Part shown: positions 8,735-18,338 of the stretch, piece after piece
Layout of the letters: every line of letters begins with the position of its first letter
Numbering within the stretch: the stretch's first letter is position 1
Source of the DNA: Anaerostipes sp. MSJ-23
Lineage (GTDB): Bacteria; Bacillota; Clostridia; Lachnospirales; Lachnospiraceae
Length of the DNA stretch: 32,955 bases
Reading direction: 5' to 3'
NCBI RefSeq assembly: GCF_018918155.1
Contig: NZ_JAHLPY010000023.1
Span: 1-32,955 of the forward strand
The notes under the pieces: model-generated
What the model saw: only the letters and a program-made list of their open reading frames with translations
What the model was told of the DNA's origin: nothing
The model's database searches: none
Program-made: the position numbers and the translations under genes

Positions 8735-9038
8735 AATTTGAGATATATTGGATAATTTCGTCTGCTTTCTGATTATGTTTGTTATGTACCTCAGTGACAA
8801 ACAAGGTAAACATTAATTTTGGAAAAATTTTAAATATAAAGCTCTAATTCTCTGGATTTGTGACTATTTTCATTTACTTGTATCGAAATTTGGTGAGAAA
8901 AGATTGAGTTTCTTCTATATATAATAAGGAAGGAATTCGTTTTTTAAATTATTATGTTAGAAATCAGAGCGAAAGCAGATAGGAAAGTGCCTGCTTTTGT
9001 ATTTTATTGCATACAAGTAAAAAAAATTAAAAAAGTTC
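8735..9038 (+). other. AT-rich intergenic stretch without a supported gene
   Basis: About 300 bases between the fab terminator and the S10 promoter hold no convincing protein gene. A TATAAT (8920-8925) lacks a good -35 box. A hairpin AAAGCAG (8972-8978) with CTGCTTT (8991-8997), followed by TGTATTTT, looks like a weak terminator just before the S10 promoter and could insulate it from upstream transcription. Confidence 0.45.
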
Positions 9039-9067
9039 TTGCATTTATTTTAATCTTCATATATAAT
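9039..9067 (+). promoter_or_regulatory. Promoter of the S10-spc cluster
   Basis: TTGCAT (9039-9044) and TATAAT (9062-9067) are separated by 17 bases, giving a predicted start near 9074. The transcript would begin with a ~250-nt untranslated leader before rpsJ. Confidence 0.75.
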
Positions 9068-9073
9068 CATAAA

Positions 9074-9327
9074 TGTTGTGACCTTGATAGCGTTGAAGCG
9101 TGAGGTTGCTGTAAGGGCAAAAGCCTTTGCAGGTTTTCCGTGGAGCAAATGTCAAGTTGTTAAAACTGGCGACAAGTCACTGTACGAATATACAATCTAT
9201 TATAGCATCGAAGCAATTCGAAATAGAGACGCAGTGTGTAGATTTCACGATACACACGGAGGAGTGTACAGTCACCACTTGTCGTGCTACAAGAAAATTA
9301 TAGTGCGAAAAGGAGGCGGCTTTTTTT
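9074..9327 (+). promoter_or_regulatory. Structured leader of the S10 operon
   Basis: This leader is rich in helices. A long stem joins CGACAAGT (9170-9177) and ACTGTAC (9179-9185) with GTACAGT (9266-9272) and ACTTGTCG (9277-9284), the strands separated by unequal bulges. Inside it lie TCGAA-GCAA-TTCGA (9208-9221) with a GNRA tetraloop, closed by TCTATT/AATAGA (9196-9201, 9222-9227), and GTGTGTA/TACACAC (9234-9257). A separate hairpin covers 9109-9132. The layout suggests autoregulation by a ribosomal protein, as L4 does on the unrelated E. coli S10 leader. Neither ligand nor family is identified. Confidence 0.6.
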
Positions 9328-9648
9328 ATGGCAGCAAGTCAGGTAATGAGAATTACATTAAAAGCATATGATCATCAGTTAATCGATGCATCTGCAAAGA
9401 GTATTATTGAAACAGTAAAGAAAACAGGATCTAAGGTGAGTGGACCAGTTCCAATGCCTACTAAGAAAGAAATCGTTACAATTCTTAGAGCAACTCACAA
9501 ATATAAAGATTCTAGAGAACAGTTCGAACAGAGAACTCATAAGAGACTGATTGATATCATCACACCAACACAGAAAACAGTTGATGCTTTATCTAAACTT
9601 GAAGTACCAGCTGGTGTGTACATCGATATCAAGATGAAAAACAAATAA
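9328..9648 (+). CDS. rpsJ: Small subunit ribosomal protein uS10
   Basis: The 106-residue protein is in the 30S head and, with NusB, acts in rRNA antitermination. The core reads [17 protein letters not shown], and the C-terminal region with [14 protein letters not shown] is family-typical. ATG 9328 is 11 bases after the GGAGG at 9312-9316, a slightly long but normal spacing. It is the first gene of the S10-spc-alpha cluster. The following gap to rplC is 117 bases and structured, unlike most other gaps here. Confidence 0.97.
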   Translation: MAASQVMRITLKAYDHQLIDASAKSIIETVKKTGSKVSGPVPMPTKKEIVTILRATHKYKDSREQFEQRTHKRLIDIITPTQKTVDALSKLEVPAGVYIDIKMKNK

Positions 9649-9765
9649 GGTAATCCCTACAGGGTTATGAGTAAGTGAGGTATCCCCTTAAGCTTGTAGC
9701 GTCTAGGATGATTACAACGTAAAGCGTTATAATCCGCTGTAGATTAAATAGGAGGAACAATCAAA
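9649..9765 (+). promoter_or_regulatory. Structured spacer between rpsJ and rplC
   Basis: Two hairpins are visible. TAATCCC (9651-9657) pairs with GGGTTA (9662-9667) over a TACA loop with one bulge. An imperfect helix runs from GGAT (9706-9709) to ATCC (9732-9735) and contains AACG-TAAAG-CGTT (9716-9728). CTACAG (9657-9662) could alternatively pair with CTGTAG (9737-9742). A TATAAT at 9728-9733 has no -35 partner. The spacer may regulate rplC or be an mRNA processing site. Confidence 0.35.
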
Positions 9766-10395
9766 ATGAAAAAAGCGATTTTAACAACAAAAGTCGGAAT
9801 GACTCAGATCTTTAATGAAGATGGAGTTTTGACTCCAGTTACTGTATTACAGGCTGGACCTTGTGTCGTTACTCAGGTTAAAACAGTAGAAAACGACGGA
9901 TACAGTGCAGTTCAGGTTGGTTTTGTTGACAAGAAAGAAAAAGGAATCAACAAACCATTAAAAGGACACTTCGATAAAGCAGAAGTATCTGCAAAGAGAT
10001 TTGTAAGAGAATTCAGATTTGAAAACGCAGAAGAATATACAGTTGGTCAGGAAATTAAGGCTGACATCTTCGCAGCAGGAGATAAAATTGATGTTACTGC
10101 AACATCAAAAGGTAAAGGATATGCTGGTGGTATCAAACGTCATGGTTTGAAATCAGGTCCATCTGCCCATGGTTCTAAATATCATCGTCATGCAGGTTCC
10201 AACGGTATGGCTTCTGATCCTAGCAAAGTATTCAAAGGAAAGAAAATGCCAGGACAGATGGGAGCTGAAAGAGTTACCGTTCAGAATCTGGAAGTAGTAA
10301 AAGTTGACGCTGATCAGAACATTATTTTAGTAAAAGGTTCCGTACCTGGACCAAAGAAATCTTTAGTAATGTTAAAAGAATCAGTAAAGGCGTAG
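9766..10395 (+). CDS. rplC: Large subunit ribosomal protein uL3
   Basis: The 209-residue protein binds near the 3' end of 23S rRNA and is an early 50S assembly factor. The N-terminus [18 protein letters not shown] is typical. The long loop reaching the peptidyl-transferase region is seen around [15 protein letters not shown] and [11 protein letters not shown] strong AGGAGGA site precedes it. It is followed 29 bases later by rplD. Confidence 0.97.
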   Translation: MKKAILTTKVGMTQIFNEDGVLTPVTVLQAGPCVVTQVKTVENDGYSAVQVGFVDKKEKGINKPLKGHFDKAEVSAKRFVREFRFENAEEYTVGQEIKADIFAAGDKIDVTATSKGKGYAGGIKRHGLKSGPSAHGSKYHRHAGSNGMASDPSKVFKGKKMPGQMGAERVTVQNLEVVKVDADQNIILVKGSVPGPKKSLVMLKESVKA

Positions 10396-10424
10396 GTCTT
10401 TAGAAGAAAGGAGGACTATATAAG

Positions 10425-11045
10425 ATGGCAACAGTATCTGTATTAAATATGGAAGGCAAAGAAGTTGAAAAATTAGATCTTAATGACAGCATCTTTGACG
10501 TTGAAATAAATGAACATTTAGTACATCTGGCAGTTGTAAGCCAGTTAGCAAATAACCGTCAGGGAACTCAGAAAGCAAAGACACGTTCTGAAGTTCGTGG
10601 TGGTGGAAGAAAACCTTGGAGACAGAAAGGAACAGGTCATGCAAGACAGGGATCTATCCGTGCTCCACAGTGGACAGGCGGAGGAGTTGTATTTGCTCCA
10701 ACACCAAGAGACTATACAAAAACATTAAACAAAAAAGAAAGACGTCTGGCTTTAAAATCTGCTCTGACATCTAGAGTACAGGCTGATAAGTTTATTGTTG
10801 TTGATGAATTCAAATTTGATGAAATCAAAACAAAGAACGTAAAAGCTATGCTGGATAATGTTGGTGCTAAAAAAGCATTAGTTGTTATGGGAGATAAGAA
10901 CGATAATCTGATCTTATCTGCAAAGAACATCCCAGGCGTAAAAACAGCTTTAACAAATACAATCAATGTATATGATATTTTAAAATATGACACTGTAGTT
11001 GTTTCTAAGGAAGCAGTTGCAAATATCGAGGAGGTATATGCATAA
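10425..11045 (+). CDS. rplD: Large subunit ribosomal protein uL4
   Basis: The 206-residue protein lines the peptide exit tunnel with its extended loop, seen here as [19 protein letters not shown]. In E. coli L4 also represses the S10 operon through the leader RNA. Whether it binds the leader at 9074-9327 here is unknown. The stop codon shares its last base with the rplW start codon, indicating translational coupling. Confidence 0.96.
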   Translation: MATVSVLNMEGKEVEKLDLNDSIFDVEINEHLVHLAVVSQLANNRQGTQKAKTRSEVRGGGRKPWRQKGTGHARQGSIRAPQWTGGGVVFAPTPRDYTKTLNKKERRLALKSALTSRVQADKFIVVDEFKFDEIKTKNVKAMLDNVGAKKALVVMGDKNDNLILSAKNIPGVKTALTNTINVYDILKYDTVVVSKEAVANIEEVYA

Positions 11046-11344
11046 TGGCAGATATTAAATATTATGACGTTATCTTAAAGCCGGTAATCACAGAAAAAAG
11101 CATGAATGCCATGGCTGAAAAGAAATATACTTTTTTAGTTCATCCATCTGCTACTAAGAATCAGATCAAAGAAGCAGTGGAAAAAATGTTCGAAGGAACA
11201 AAAGTAGCAAAAGTCAACACAATGAATAACGATGGAAAAACAAAGAGACGTGGAATGACTTTTGGAAAAACTGCAAAAACAAAGAAAGCGATTGTACAGC
11301 TTACAGAAGAAAGTGCTGATATCGAAATCTTCGCAGGATTATAG
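11045..11344 (+). CDS. rplW: Large subunit ribosomal protein uL23
   Basis: The 99-residue protein sits at the tunnel exit and is the docking point for trigger factor and SRP. The sequence [12 protein letters not shown] near the N-terminus and the flexible loop [18 protein letters not shown] are characteristic. It starts within the stop codon of rplD. An 82-base gap with a small hairpin near 11398 follows before rplB. Confidence 0.95.
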   Translation: MADIKYYDVILKPVITEKSMNAMAEKKYTFLVHPSATKNQIKEAVEKMFEGTKVAKVNTMNNDGKTKRRGMTFGKTAKTKKAIVQLTEESADIEIFAGL

Positions 11345-11426
11345 GATAAAGTACGAATAAGCAGTTTAAAATGACACTATACGCAACAAAAGCGTGATAT
11401 CAAATCAGATTTGAAAGGAGAAAAAA

Positions 11427-12269
11427 ATGGGAATTAAAACATATAACCCATATACACCTTCCAGGAGACATATGACCGGTTTAGATTTTGATGTAATTAC
11501 AAAATCAACTCCAGAAAAATCTCTGGTAACTTCTTTAAAGAAGAACGCTGGTCGTAACAATCAGGGTAAAATTACAGTAAGACACCGCGGAGGCGGATCT
11601 AGAAGAAAATACAGAATCATCGACTTTAAGAGAAATAAAGACGGTGTTCCTGCAACAGTAACAGCGATCGAATATGATCCAAACAGAACAGCAAACATCG
11701 CTCTGTTAACATATGCAGACGGTGAAAAAAGATATATCATTGCTCCGAACAAATTAGCAGTTGGAACAACTGTTATGAATGGTCCGGATGCAGAAATTAA
11801 AGTTGGAAACTGCCTTCCATTGGCAAACATTCCGGTTGGTACAGAAATCCATAACATTGAGATGTATCCTGGAAAAGGCGGACAGCTGGTTCGTTCTGCA
11901 GGAAACTCTGCACAGCTTATGGCAAAAGAAGGAAAATATGCAACCCTCCGTTTACCATCTGGCGAAATGAGAATGGTGCCGGTTATCTGCCGCGCAACAA
12001 TCGGTCAGGTTGGAAACATCGAGCATGATCTTGTAAACATTGGTAAAGCAGGACGTAAACGTCATATGGGATTCCGTCCTACAGTTCGTGGTTCTGTTAT
12101 GAACCCTAATGACCATCCACACGGTGGTGGTGAAGGTAAGACTGGTATCGGTAGACCGGGACCATGTACACCTTGGGGAAAACCTGCATTAGGATTAAAG
12201 ACCCGCAAGAAAAACAAGCAATCTAACAAGATGATCGTAAGAAGAAGAGATGGTAAAACTGTTAAATAG
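11427..12269 (+). CDS. rplB: Large subunit ribosomal protein uL2
   Basis: The 280-residue protein supports subunit joining and peptidyl transfer. The N-terminal RNA-binding domain contains [16 protein letters not shown]. The C-terminal [12 protein letters not shown] segment holds the functionally important histidine. The length is close to the bacterial norm, and a GAAAGGAG site precedes the start. Confidence 0.97.
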   Translation: MGIKTYNPYTPSRRHMTGLDFDVITKSTPEKSLVTSLKKNAGRNNQGKITVRHRGGGSRRKYRIIDFKRNKDGVPATVTAIEYDPNRTANIALLTYADGEKRYIIAPNKLAVGTTVMNGPDAEIKVGNCLPLANIPVGTEIHNIEMYPGKGGQLVRSAGNSAQLMAKEGKYATLRLPSGEMRMVPVICRATIGQVGNIEHDLVNIGKAGRKRHMGFRPTVRGSVMNPNDHPHGGGEGKTGIGRPGPCTPWGKPALGLKTRKKNKQSNKMIVRRRDGKTVK

Positions 12270-12286
12270 TACAAGGAGGTAAACTT

Positions 12287-12568
12287 ATGGCTCGTTCACT
12301 TAAAAAAGGACCATTTGCAGATAAGGGTTTACTTAAGAAAGTAGACGCTATGAACGAAGCAGGAGACAAAAGTGTAATCAAAACTTGGTCTCGTCGTTCA
12401 ACAATCTTCCCATCATTCGTAGGACACACAATCGCAGTTCATGATGGAAGAAAACATGTGCCAGTATATATTACAGAAGATATGGTTGGACACAAACTTG
12501 GAGAGTTCGTTGCAACAAGAACTTTCCGTGGACATACCAAAGCTGAAAAGAAATCCGGAATGAAATAA
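12287..12568 (+). CDS. rpsS: Small subunit ribosomal protein uS19
   Basis: The 93-residue protein forms a pair with S13 in the 30S head and touches the A-site finger. [11 protein letters not shown] at the start and [16 protein letters not shown] near the end are diagnostic. It follows rplB by 17 bases with an AGGAGG site. Confidence 0.97.
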   Translation: MARSLKKGPFADKGLLKKVDAMNEAGDKSVIKTWSRRSTIFPSFVGHTIAVHDGRKHVPVYITEDMVGHKLGEFVATRTFRGHTKAEKKSGMK

Positions 12569-12593
12569 TTAGTTGGAAGGAGGTTTCATTTAA

Positions 12594-12983
12594 ATGGCAA
12601 AGAAATACAGCAGATCTCAGTACAAAAAAGAGAGAAATGCAAATAAAGATACAAGACCGAAAGCGACATTAAGAAACGCAAGAGTTTCTACAACAAAAGC
12701 AGCTTTTGTGTTAGACGCAATCAGAGGAAAAGATGTGGAAACAGCACTTGGTATTTTACTTTACAATCCAAGATATGCTTCAACATTAATTGAAAAGTTA
12801 TTAAAATCTGCAATCGCAAACGCAGAAAACAATAACGGAATGGACCCAGAAAACCTTTATATCGCAGAATGTTATGCAAATAAAGGACCTACAATGAAGA
12901 GAGTAAAACCTAGAGCGCAGGGTAGAGCTTACAGAATCGAACATAGAATGAGCCATATTACACTTGTGCTTGATGAAAGATAG
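12594..12983 (+). CDS. rplV: Large subunit ribosomal protein uL22
   Basis: The 129-residue protein has a beta-hairpin that reaches into the peptide exit tunnel. Visible are the family's ATLRNARVSTTKAAFVLDAIRG segment and the loop GPTMKRVKPRAQGRAYRI, which forms the tunnel hairpin where macrolide-resistance changes occur in other bacteria. The loop looks unaltered. The N-terminal ~20 lysine-rich residues are longer than in E. coli. Confidence 0.96.
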   Translation: MAKKYSRSQYKKERNANKDTRPKATLRNARVSTTKAAFVLDAIRGKDVETALGILLYNPRYASTLIEKLLKSAIANAENNNGMDPENLYIAECYANKGPTMKRVKPRAQGRAYRIEHRMSHITLVLDER

Positions 12984-12995
12984 AAGGAGGCAAAC

Positions 12996-13649
12996 ATGGG
13001 ACAGAAAGTTAATCCTCATGGTCTGAGAGTCGGAGTTATCAAAGATTGGGATTCTAGATGGTATGCAGAAGATTCTTTCGCAGATAACCTTGTAGAAGAC
13101 GATAAAATCAGAAAATACGTAAAGAAAAGATTATATAATGCTGGAATTTCAAGAATTGAAATTGAAAGAGCATCTGATAGAGTAAAATTAATCGTTTACA
13201 CAGCAAAACCTGGTGTTGTAATCGGTAAAGGTGGTTCTTCTATCGAAGAACTGAAAAAAGAACTTCAGAAAATGACAGATAAGAAATTACTGATCGACGT
13301 TAAAGAAGTAAAAAGACCAGACAAAGATGCACAGCTTGTTGCAGAAAACATTGCACAGCAACTTGAAAATCGTATTTCTTTCAGACGTGCGATGAAATCA
13401 TGCATGCAGCGTACAATGAGAGCTGGAGCACTTGGAATCAAAACATCCGTATCTGGACGTTTAGGTGGAGCAGATATGGCTCGTACAGAATTTTACAGCG
13501 AAGGAACAATTCCTCTTCAGACACTTCGTGCTGATATCGATTATGGATTCGCTGAAGCAAATACAACTTATGGTAAAGTTGGTGTAAAAACATGGATTTA
13601 CCACGGTGAAGTACTTCCTACAAAGAATACGGAAGGGGGAAATAAATAA
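12996..13649 (+). CDS. rpsC: Small subunit ribosomal protein uS3
   Basis: The 217-residue protein lines the mRNA entry channel and contributes to helicase activity. The KH domain motif [14 protein letters not shown] is clear, and [22 protein letters not shown] is the usual N-terminus. The stop codon overlaps the rplP start by one base (TAATG). Confidence 0.97.
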   Translation: MGQKVNPHGLRVGVIKDWDSRWYAEDSFADNLVEDDKIRKYVKKRLYNAGISRIEIERASDRVKLIVYTAKPGVVIGKGGSSIEELKKELQKMTDKKLLIDVKEVKRPDKDAQLVAENIAQQLENRISFRRAMKSCMQRTMRAGALGIKTSVSGRLGGADMARTEFYSEGTIPLQTLRADIDYGFAEANTTYGKVGVKTWIYHGEVLPTKNTEGGNK

Positions 13650-14086
13650 TGTTAATGCCAAAGAGAGTAAAACGTCGTAAACAGTTCCGCGGAAGCATGC
13701 GCGGAAAAGCGCTGCGCGGTAACAAGATTACTTATGGTGAATTTGGTATCGTGGCAACAGAACCAGCATGGATCACAGCAAACCAGATCGAAGCTGCCCG
13801 TGTCGCTATGACTCGTTATATTAAACGTGGTGGTAAAGTTTGGATTAAGATTTTCCCAGATAAGCCGGTTACAGCACAGCCTGCTGAAACTCGAATGGGT
13901 AAAGGTAAAGGTAACTTAGAGTATTGGGTAGCAGTTGTAAAACCAGGAAGAGTTATGTTTGAAATTGGTGGCGTAAGTGAAGAACTCGCAAGAGAAGCGT
14001 TACGTCTTGCTGTACACAAACTACCTGTAAAGTGTAAAATTGTTTCTCGTGAAGCTTTAGAAGGCGGTGACAACAGTGAAAACTAA
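13649..14086 (+). CDS. rplP: Large subunit ribosomal protein uL16
   Basis: The 145-residue protein positions tRNA at the A site and is a late 50S assembly protein. The start [15 protein letters not shown] matches the family's usual MLxPKR beginning, so ATG 13649 was chosen over ATG 13655. The TAATG overlap with rpsC suggests termination-reinitiation. The gene ends 11 bases inside rpmC. Confidence 0.96.
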   Translation: MLMPKRVKRRKQFRGSMRGKALRGNKITYGEFGIVATEPAWITANQIEAARVAMTRYIKRGGKVWIKIFPDKPVTAQPAETRMGKGKGNLEYWVAVVKPGRVMFEIGGVSEELAREALRLAVHKLPVKCKIVSREALEGGDNSEN

Positions 14087-14279
14087 AGATTTTGTAAAAG
14101 AATTAAATAATAAGTCATTAGACGAATTAAACAATGAGCTAGTAGCTGCGAAAAAAGAATTATTCAACTTAAGATTCCAGAATGCAACAAATCAGCTTGA
14201 AAATACAAGCAGAATCAAAGAAGTAAGAAGAAATATTGCGCGTATTCAGGGTGCAATTACAGCGAAAGCGAATGCTTAG
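14076..14279 (+). CDS. rpmC: Large subunit ribosomal protein uL29
   Basis: The 67-residue two-helix protein is near the exit tunnel. The pattern [18 protein letters not shown] followed by [16 protein letters not shown] is diagnostic. An in-frame GTG at 14067 lies within the GGCGG motif, so GTG 14076, eight bases downstream of it, is the likely start. That also gives the normal [11 protein letters not shown]-terminus. It overlaps the end of rplP. Confidence 0.94.
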   Translation: MKTKDFVKELNNKSLDELNNELVAAKKELFNLRFQNATNQLENTSRIKEVRRNIARIQGAITAKANA

Positions 14280-14303
14280 TAATTTCGAAAGGAGGAATTT
14301 GTT

Positions 14304-14558
14304 GTGGAAAGAAATTTAAGAAAGACCCGTGTAGGGAAAGTCGTTAGTGATAAGATGGATAAGACAATCGTAGTTGCAATCGAAGATAACGTAAAACATC
14401 CATTATATAAAAAGATCGTAAAGAGAACTTACAAATTAAAGGCTCATGACGAAAATAACGAATGCAACATTGGAGATAGAGTAAAGGTTATGGAAACAAG
14501 ACCTCTTTCTAAAGATAAGAGATGGAGACTTGTAGAAATTATCGAAAGAGCAAAATAA
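14304..14558 (+). CDS. rpsQ: Small subunit ribosomal protein uS17
   Basis: The 84-residue OB-fold protein binds 16S rRNA early in assembly. [20 protein letters not shown] and the end segment [18 protein letters not shown] are standard. Translation starts at GTG after an AAAGGAGG site. Confidence 0.96.
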   Translation: MERNLRKTRVGKVVSDKMDKTIVVAIEDNVKHPLYKKIVKRTYKLKAHDENNECNIGDRVKVMETRPLSKDKRWRLVEIIERAK

Positions 14559-14588
14559 TTTTGCTTGGTTGGAAAGGAGAATAAAGGA

Positions 14589-14957
14589 ATGATTCAGCAG
14601 GAGTCAAGACTTAAAGTAGCCGACAACACAGGAGCAAAAGAAATCCTTTGCATTCGCGTGTTAGGAGGATCTACCAGAAGATATGCTAACATCGGTGATG
14701 TAATTGTCGCTACGGTTAAAGATGCAACACCAGGTGGCGTTGTAAAAAAAGGTGAAGTAGTCAGAGCAGTTGTTGTTCGTACAAAGAAAGGTGCCCGTCG
14801 TAAAGATGGTTCTTATATCAAATTTGACGAGAATGCTGCTGTAATTATCAAAGACGATATGAATCCAAAAGGAACTCGTATCTTCGGACCAGTGGCAAGA
14901 GAGCTTAGAGACAAGAAATTTATGAAGATTGTTTCATTAGCGCCAGAAGTATTATAA
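14589..14957 (+). CDS. rplN: Large subunit ribosomal protein uL14
   Basis: The 122-residue protein forms the intersubunit bridge beside L19 and binds the silencing factor RsfS in other bacteria. The reading frame extends upstream to 14565, but [18 protein letters not shown] is the universal N-terminus, and AAAGGAGA lies just before, so ATG 14589 is the true start. The remainder, with [20 protein letters not shown], is conventional. Confidence 0.97.
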   Translation: MIQQESRLKVADNTGAKEILCIRVLGGSTRRYANIGDVIVATVKDATPGGVVKKGEVVRAVVVRTKKGARRKDGSYIKFDENAAVIIKDDMNPKGTRIFGPVARELRDKKFMKIVSLAPEVL

Positions 14958-14969
14958 GGAGGAAACACT

Positions 14970-15281
14970 GTGTCAGCAATTAGAATTAAAAAAGGCGATT
15001 TAGTTAAAATCATCGCTGGTAAAGATAAAGACAAAGAAGGAAAAGTAATTGCTGTTGATCAGAAAAAAGGTACAGTCGTTGTAGAAGGTGCCAACATGAT
15101 CACAAAGCATACAAAACCAAGTCCTGCAAACCAGCAGGGTGGAATCGTAAGCCAGGAAGGCCCAATGGATGTTTCCAATGTAATGTATGTGCATAATGGA
15201 AAAACAACAAAAATTGGCTACAAAGTAGTTGATGGCAAAAAAGTTCGTGTTGCCCGTGCAACAGGCGAAGTAATTGACTAA
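14970..15281 (+). CDS. rplX: Large subunit ribosomal protein uL24
   Basis: The 103-residue protein initiates 50S assembly near the tunnel exit. It has the KOW motif IKKGDLVKIIAGKDKDKEG close to the N-terminus. The start is GTG after AAGGAGG, 12 bases behind rplN. Confidence 0.96.
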   Translation: MSAIRIKKGDLVKIIAGKDKDKEGKVIAVDQKKGTVVVEGANMITKHTKPSPANQQGGIVSQEGPMDVSNVMYVHNGKTTKIGYKVVDGKKVRVARATGEVID

Positions 15282-15303
15282 TTGAGAGAGGAGGTTTACG
15301 CAG

Positions 15304-15843
15304 GTGAGTAGATTACATGACAAATATAGCAGCGAAATTAAAGATGCTATGATGAAGAAATTCGAATACAAAAATATTATGCAGGTACCAAAGCTTGAAA
15401 AGATCGTTATTAATATGGGCGTTGGTGAAGCAAAAGAAAATAAGAAAGCATTAGATACAGCAATTGCTGATCTTGAGACAATTTCAGGACAGAAGGCAGT
15501 CGTAACAAGAGCAAGAAAATCTGTTGCGAACTTCAAATTAAGAGAAGGTATGCCAATCGGATGTAAAGTTACATTACGTGGTGAAAGAATGTATGAATTT
15601 GCTGATCGTTTAATTAACTTAGCATTACCTCGAGTACGTGACTTCAGAGGAGTTAACCAGAACTCTTTCGATGGTAGAGGTAACTATGCATTAGGTATTA
15701 AAGAACAGCTGATTTTCCCAGAAATCGAATACGATAAAGTAGATAAAGTAAGAGGTATGGATATCATCTTCGTTACAACAGCGAACACAGATGAAGAAGC
15801 TCGTGAATTATTAACTTTATTTGGTATGCCGTTTAAGAAATAG
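15304..15843 (+). CDS. rplE: Large subunit ribosomal protein uL5
   Basis: The 179-residue protein binds 5S rRNA and contacts the P-site t[24 protein letters not shown] and [20 protein letters not shown] are diagnostic. The start is GTG at 15304 after GAGGAGG. Length matches other Firmicutes. Confidence 0.97.
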   Translation: MSRLHDKYSSEIKDAMMKKFEYKNIMQVPKLEKIVINMGVGEAKENKKALDTAIADLETISGQKAVVTRARKSVANFKLREGMPIGCKVTLRGERMYEFADRLINLALPRVRDFRGVNQNSFDGRGNYALGIKEQLIFPEIEYDKVDKVRGMDIIFVTTANTDEEARELLTLFGMPFKK

Positions 15844-15857
15844 TTAGGAGGGTTCCC

Positions 15858-16043
15858 ATGGCTAAGAAGTCAATGGTTGCAAAACAGAAAAGAAAAGCAA
15901 AATTCTCTACAAGAGAATATAGCCGTTGCAGAATCTGCGGACGTCCACATGCTTATTTAAGAAAATATGGAATTTGCAGAGTATGCTTCCGTGAATTAGC
16001 ATATAAAGGACAGATTCCAGGTGTCAAAAAGGCAAGCTGGTAG
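15858..16043 (+). CDS. rpsZ: Small subunit ribosomal protein uS14, zinc-binding type
   Basis: The 61-residue short form of S14 holds one zinc through Cys24, Cys27, Cys40 and Cys43 (CRICGRPH and CRVCF). This is the C+ type found in the spc cluster of Firmicutes, and it raises zinc demand. A zinc-free paralogue may exist elsewhere in the genome but is not seen here. Confidence 0.96.
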   Translation: MAKKSMVAKQKRKAKFSTREYSRCRICGRPHAYLRKYGICRVCFRELAYKGQIPGVKKASW

Positions 16044-16066
16044 AATAAGGAAGGAGGAACACAGAA

Positions 16067-16468
16067 ATGACAATGAGCGATCCTATTGCAGATATGCTTA
16101 CAAGAATTCGTAATGCGAATACTGCGAAACATGATACAGTAGAAATTCCTGCTTCTAAAATGAAGACAGCGATTGCAGAAATCTTATTAAACGAAGGTTT
16201 CATCAAAGCTTATGAAGTAAAAGAAGAAGGAACATTCAGCACAATCGTAGTAACTTTAAAATATGGTGCTGACAAAAATGAAAAAATCATTACAGGACTT
16301 AAGAGAATCTCTAAACCAGGTCTGCGTGTATACGCAGGAGCAGATGAACTTCCAAAAGTACTTGGAGGACTGGGAATTGCGATCATCTCAACAAACAAAG
16401 GACTGTTAACAGATAAAGAAGCAAGAAAACAGAACGTGGGTGGAGAAGTATTAGCATTTGTATGGTAG
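16067..16468 (+). CDS. rpsH: Small subunit ribosomal protein uS8
   Basis: The 133-residue protein binds the central domain of 16S rRNA. In E. coli it also represses the spc operon at the L5 site. Visible are [16 protein letters not shown] and a C-terminal [20 protein letters not shown] 16067 is nine bases after GGAGG. ATG 16073 would match other species better but is farther from the site, leaving two residues of doubt. Confidence 0.95.
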   Translation: MTMSDPIADMLTRIRNANTAKHDTVEIPASKMKTAIAEILLNEGFIKAYEVKEEGTFSTIVVTLKYGADKNEKIITGLKRISKPGLRVYAGADELPKVLGGLGIAIISTNKGLLTDKEARKQNVGGEVLAFVW

Positions 16469-16667
16469 ACATTGGGCATTTAATGAGAGCAAGCAATAGC
16501 GTAGCTCGAATTTAGTGCGAAAGTCCATCTTAGTGAATCCGAGCCAAAGGCGCAAGATACGCTTAGTTGAATGGATGTACCCTGTTTATTATATGATACC
16601 GATATTCACTATTCTGAAAACAGAAGGGACATATCCCGTCCCTTCCGACAATTTAAGGAGGTAACCT
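16469..16667 (+). promoter_or_regulatory. Structured 199-base spacer between rpsH and rplF
   Basis: This is the longest gap inside the spc genes. A strong hairpin GAAGGGAC (16623-16630) with GTCCCTTC (16638-16645) over a 7-base loop stands 10 bases before the rplF ribosome binding site. Upstream, GTCCAT (16523-16528) can pair with ATGGAT (16571-16576), enclosing GCC-AAA-GGC (16543-16551). A weak promoter is possible: TTGAAT (16567-16572) with TATATG or TATGAT near 16590-16597. The spacer may re-set expression of rplF and later genes. It is not assigned to a known family. Confidence 0.45.
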
Positions 16668-17210
16668 ATGTCTCGTATAGGTAGATTGCCAGTCGATATC
16701 CCTGCAGGAGTAGAGGTAAAGATTGAAGAAGGAAATAAAGTGACTGTAAAAGGTCCTAAGGGAACATTAGAAAAATGTTTACCAGTTGAAATGACAATTA
16801 AAGTAGAAGATAATCAGGTCGTTGTTACAAGACCAAATGACTTAAAGAAAATGAAATCTTTACATGGTCTTACAAGATCTTTAATCGCCAACATGATTAC
16901 AGGAGTATCTGAAGGATATTCAAAGAAACTGGAAATCAACGGTGTTGGTTACAGAGCACAGAAAAAAGGAAAAGAAATCACTTTCAACCTTGGATTCTCA
17001 CATCCAGTAGTTATGACAGATCCAGAAGGTATTGAAACTGAAATGGATGGTCAGAATATCATTATCGTAAAAGGTATTGATAAAGAAAAAGTTGGACAGT
17101 ATGCGGCTGAAATCAGAGAACTTAGAAAACCAGAACCTTACAAAGGTAAAGGTATCAAGTATGCTGATGAAGTAATCAGACGTAAAGTAGGAAAAACCGG
17201 GGCTAAATAA
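16668..17210 (+). CDS. rplF: Large subunit ribosomal protein uL6
   Basis: The 180-residue protein has two similar domains and binds near the sarcin-ricin loop. The start [16 protein letters not shown] and the end [20 protein letters not shown] are diagnostic. An AAGGAGGT site precedes it, immediately behind the hairpin at 16623-16645. Confidence 0.97.
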   Translation: MSRIGRLPVDIPAGVEVKIEEGNKVTVKGPKGTLEKCLPVEMTIKVEDNQVVVTRPNDLKKMKSLHGLTRSLIANMITGVSEGYSKKLEINGVGYRAQKKGKEITFNLGFSHPVVMTDPEGIETEMDGQNIIIVKGIDKEKVGQYAAEIRELRKPEPYKGKGIKYADEVIRRKVGKTGAK

Positions 17211-17224
17211 AGGAGTGATATAGG

Positions 17225-17593
17225 ATGATTAGAAAAGAATCAAGAAGCAAGATTCGTGCGAAAAAACACTACAAGCTTCGTAATCGAATCAATGGAACAA
17301 GCGAAAGACCTCGCTTAAGTGTATTTAGAAGTAATGATCATATGTACGCTCAGATTATTGACGACACTGTTGGAAATACATTAGTATCTGCTTCAACAAC
17401 TCAGAAAGACGTAAAGGCAGAACTGGACAAAACAAATGATGTTGCCGCAGCAAGCTACTTAGGTAAAGTAGTTGCCGAAAGAGCTCTGGCAAAAGGTATC
17501 ACAGAAGTTGTCTTTGACAGAGGCGGATTTATTTATCATGGTAAAATTGAAGCATTAGCAGATGCAGCTCGTGAAGCTGGTCTGAAATTCTAA
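17225..17593 (+). CDS. rplR: Large subunit ribosomal protein uL18
   Basis: The 122-residue protein binds 5S rRNA with L5. The basic N-terminus, [19 protein letters not shown], and [21 protein letters not shown] at the end are typical. It is preceded by AAGGAG and separated by short gaps from rplF and rpsE. Confidence 0.97.
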   Translation: MIRKESRSKIRAKKHYKLRNRINGTSERPRLSVFRSNDHMYAQIIDDTVGNTLVSASTTQKDVKAELDKTNDVAAASYLGKVVAERALAKGITEVVFDRGGFIYHGKIEALADAAREAGLKF

Positions 17594-17607
17594 TAGGAGG
17601 AAGTCAA

Positions 17608-18117
17608 ATGAAGCATACACTTATCGATCCTAGTCAGTTAGAACTGGAAGACAAAGTTGTATCCATCAAACGTGTTACCAAAGTAGTTAAAGGTGGACGT
17701 AACATGAGATTTGCAGCTTTAGTTGTAGTAGGAGATAAAAATGGTCATGTTGGTGCTGGATTAGGAAAAGCTGCTGAAATTCCTGAAGCAATTCGTAAAG
17801 GAAGAGAAGCTGCAGCAAAAAGCCTTGTAGAAGTGCCAATCGACGAAAAAGGAACAACACCACACGATTTCACAGGAAACTTCGGAGGAGCATCTGTATT
17901 ATTAAAGACATCTCCAGAAGGTACTGGAATTATCGCCGGAGGTCCTTCCCGTGTCGTACTGGAACTTGCAGGATATAAAAATATCCGTTCTAAATCTTTA
18001 GGTTCTAACAACAAACAGAACGTTGTTCTTGCAACAATCGAAGGATTAAAGAACTTAAAAACTCCAGAAGAAGTAGCAAAACTACGTGGTAAATCAGTAG
18101 AAGAGCTATTAGGATAA
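17608..18117 (+). CDS. rpsE: Small subunit ribosomal protein uS5
   Basis: The 169-residue protein is at the mRNA entry site and affects decoding fidelity. The N-terminal double-stranded-RNA-binding-like domain has [18 protein letters not shown]. The spectinomycin-resistance loop (VVKGGR) appears wild type. The C-terminal half has the usual [14 protein letters not shown] segment. Confidence 0.97.
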   Translation: MKHTLIDPSQLELEDKVVSIKRVTKVVKGGRNMRFAALVVVGDKNGHVGAGLGKAAEIPEAIRKGREAAAKSLVEVPIDEKGTTPHDFTGNFGGASVLLKTSPEGTGIIAGGPSRVVLELAGYKNIRSKSLGSNNKQNVVLATIEGLKNLKTPEEVAKLRGKSVEELLG

Positions 18118-18130
18118 GGAGGAAGTCAAA

Positions 18131-18313
18131 ATGGCAGATAAATTGAAAATTACTTTAGTAAAATCAACAATCGGTGCTATTCCAAAGCACAAAAAAACAG
18201 TAGAAGCATTAGGACTTAAAAAAGTTAACAAAACAGTTGAACTTCCAGACAATGCAGCTACTCGCGGAATGATTCACCAGGTGAAACATTTAGTAAAAGT
18301 AGAAGAAATCTAA
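18131..18313 (+). CDS. rpmD: Large subunit ribosomal protein uL30
   Basis: The 60-residue protein has the usual pattern [23 protein letters not shown] and [14 protein letters not shown]. It is preceded by AAGGAGG. The gene is present in its canonical place between rpsE and rplO. Confidence 0.96.
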   Translation: MADKLKITLVKSTIGAIPKHKKTVEALGLKKVNKTVELPDNAATRGMIHQVKHLVKVEEI

Positions 18314-18338
18314 TTATTGAGCAAGGAGGTGTAACGGA

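Noticed and set aside
8954-9103. A ~49-codon frame and a possible short transcript ending at the hairpin 8972-8997
   Set aside because: The TATAAT at 8920-8925 lacks a fitting -35 box, the hairpin is weak, and the frame runs through the S10 promoter.
9078-9371. A 97-codon + strand frame over the S10 leader
   Set aside because: It lies in the structured leader, has no ribosome binding site or recognisable protein character, and overlaps the start of rpsJ.
9728-9733. A TATAAT before rplC as an internal promoter
   Set aside because: There is no -35 box at a suitable distance and no extended -10, and the bases lie within a hairpin arm.
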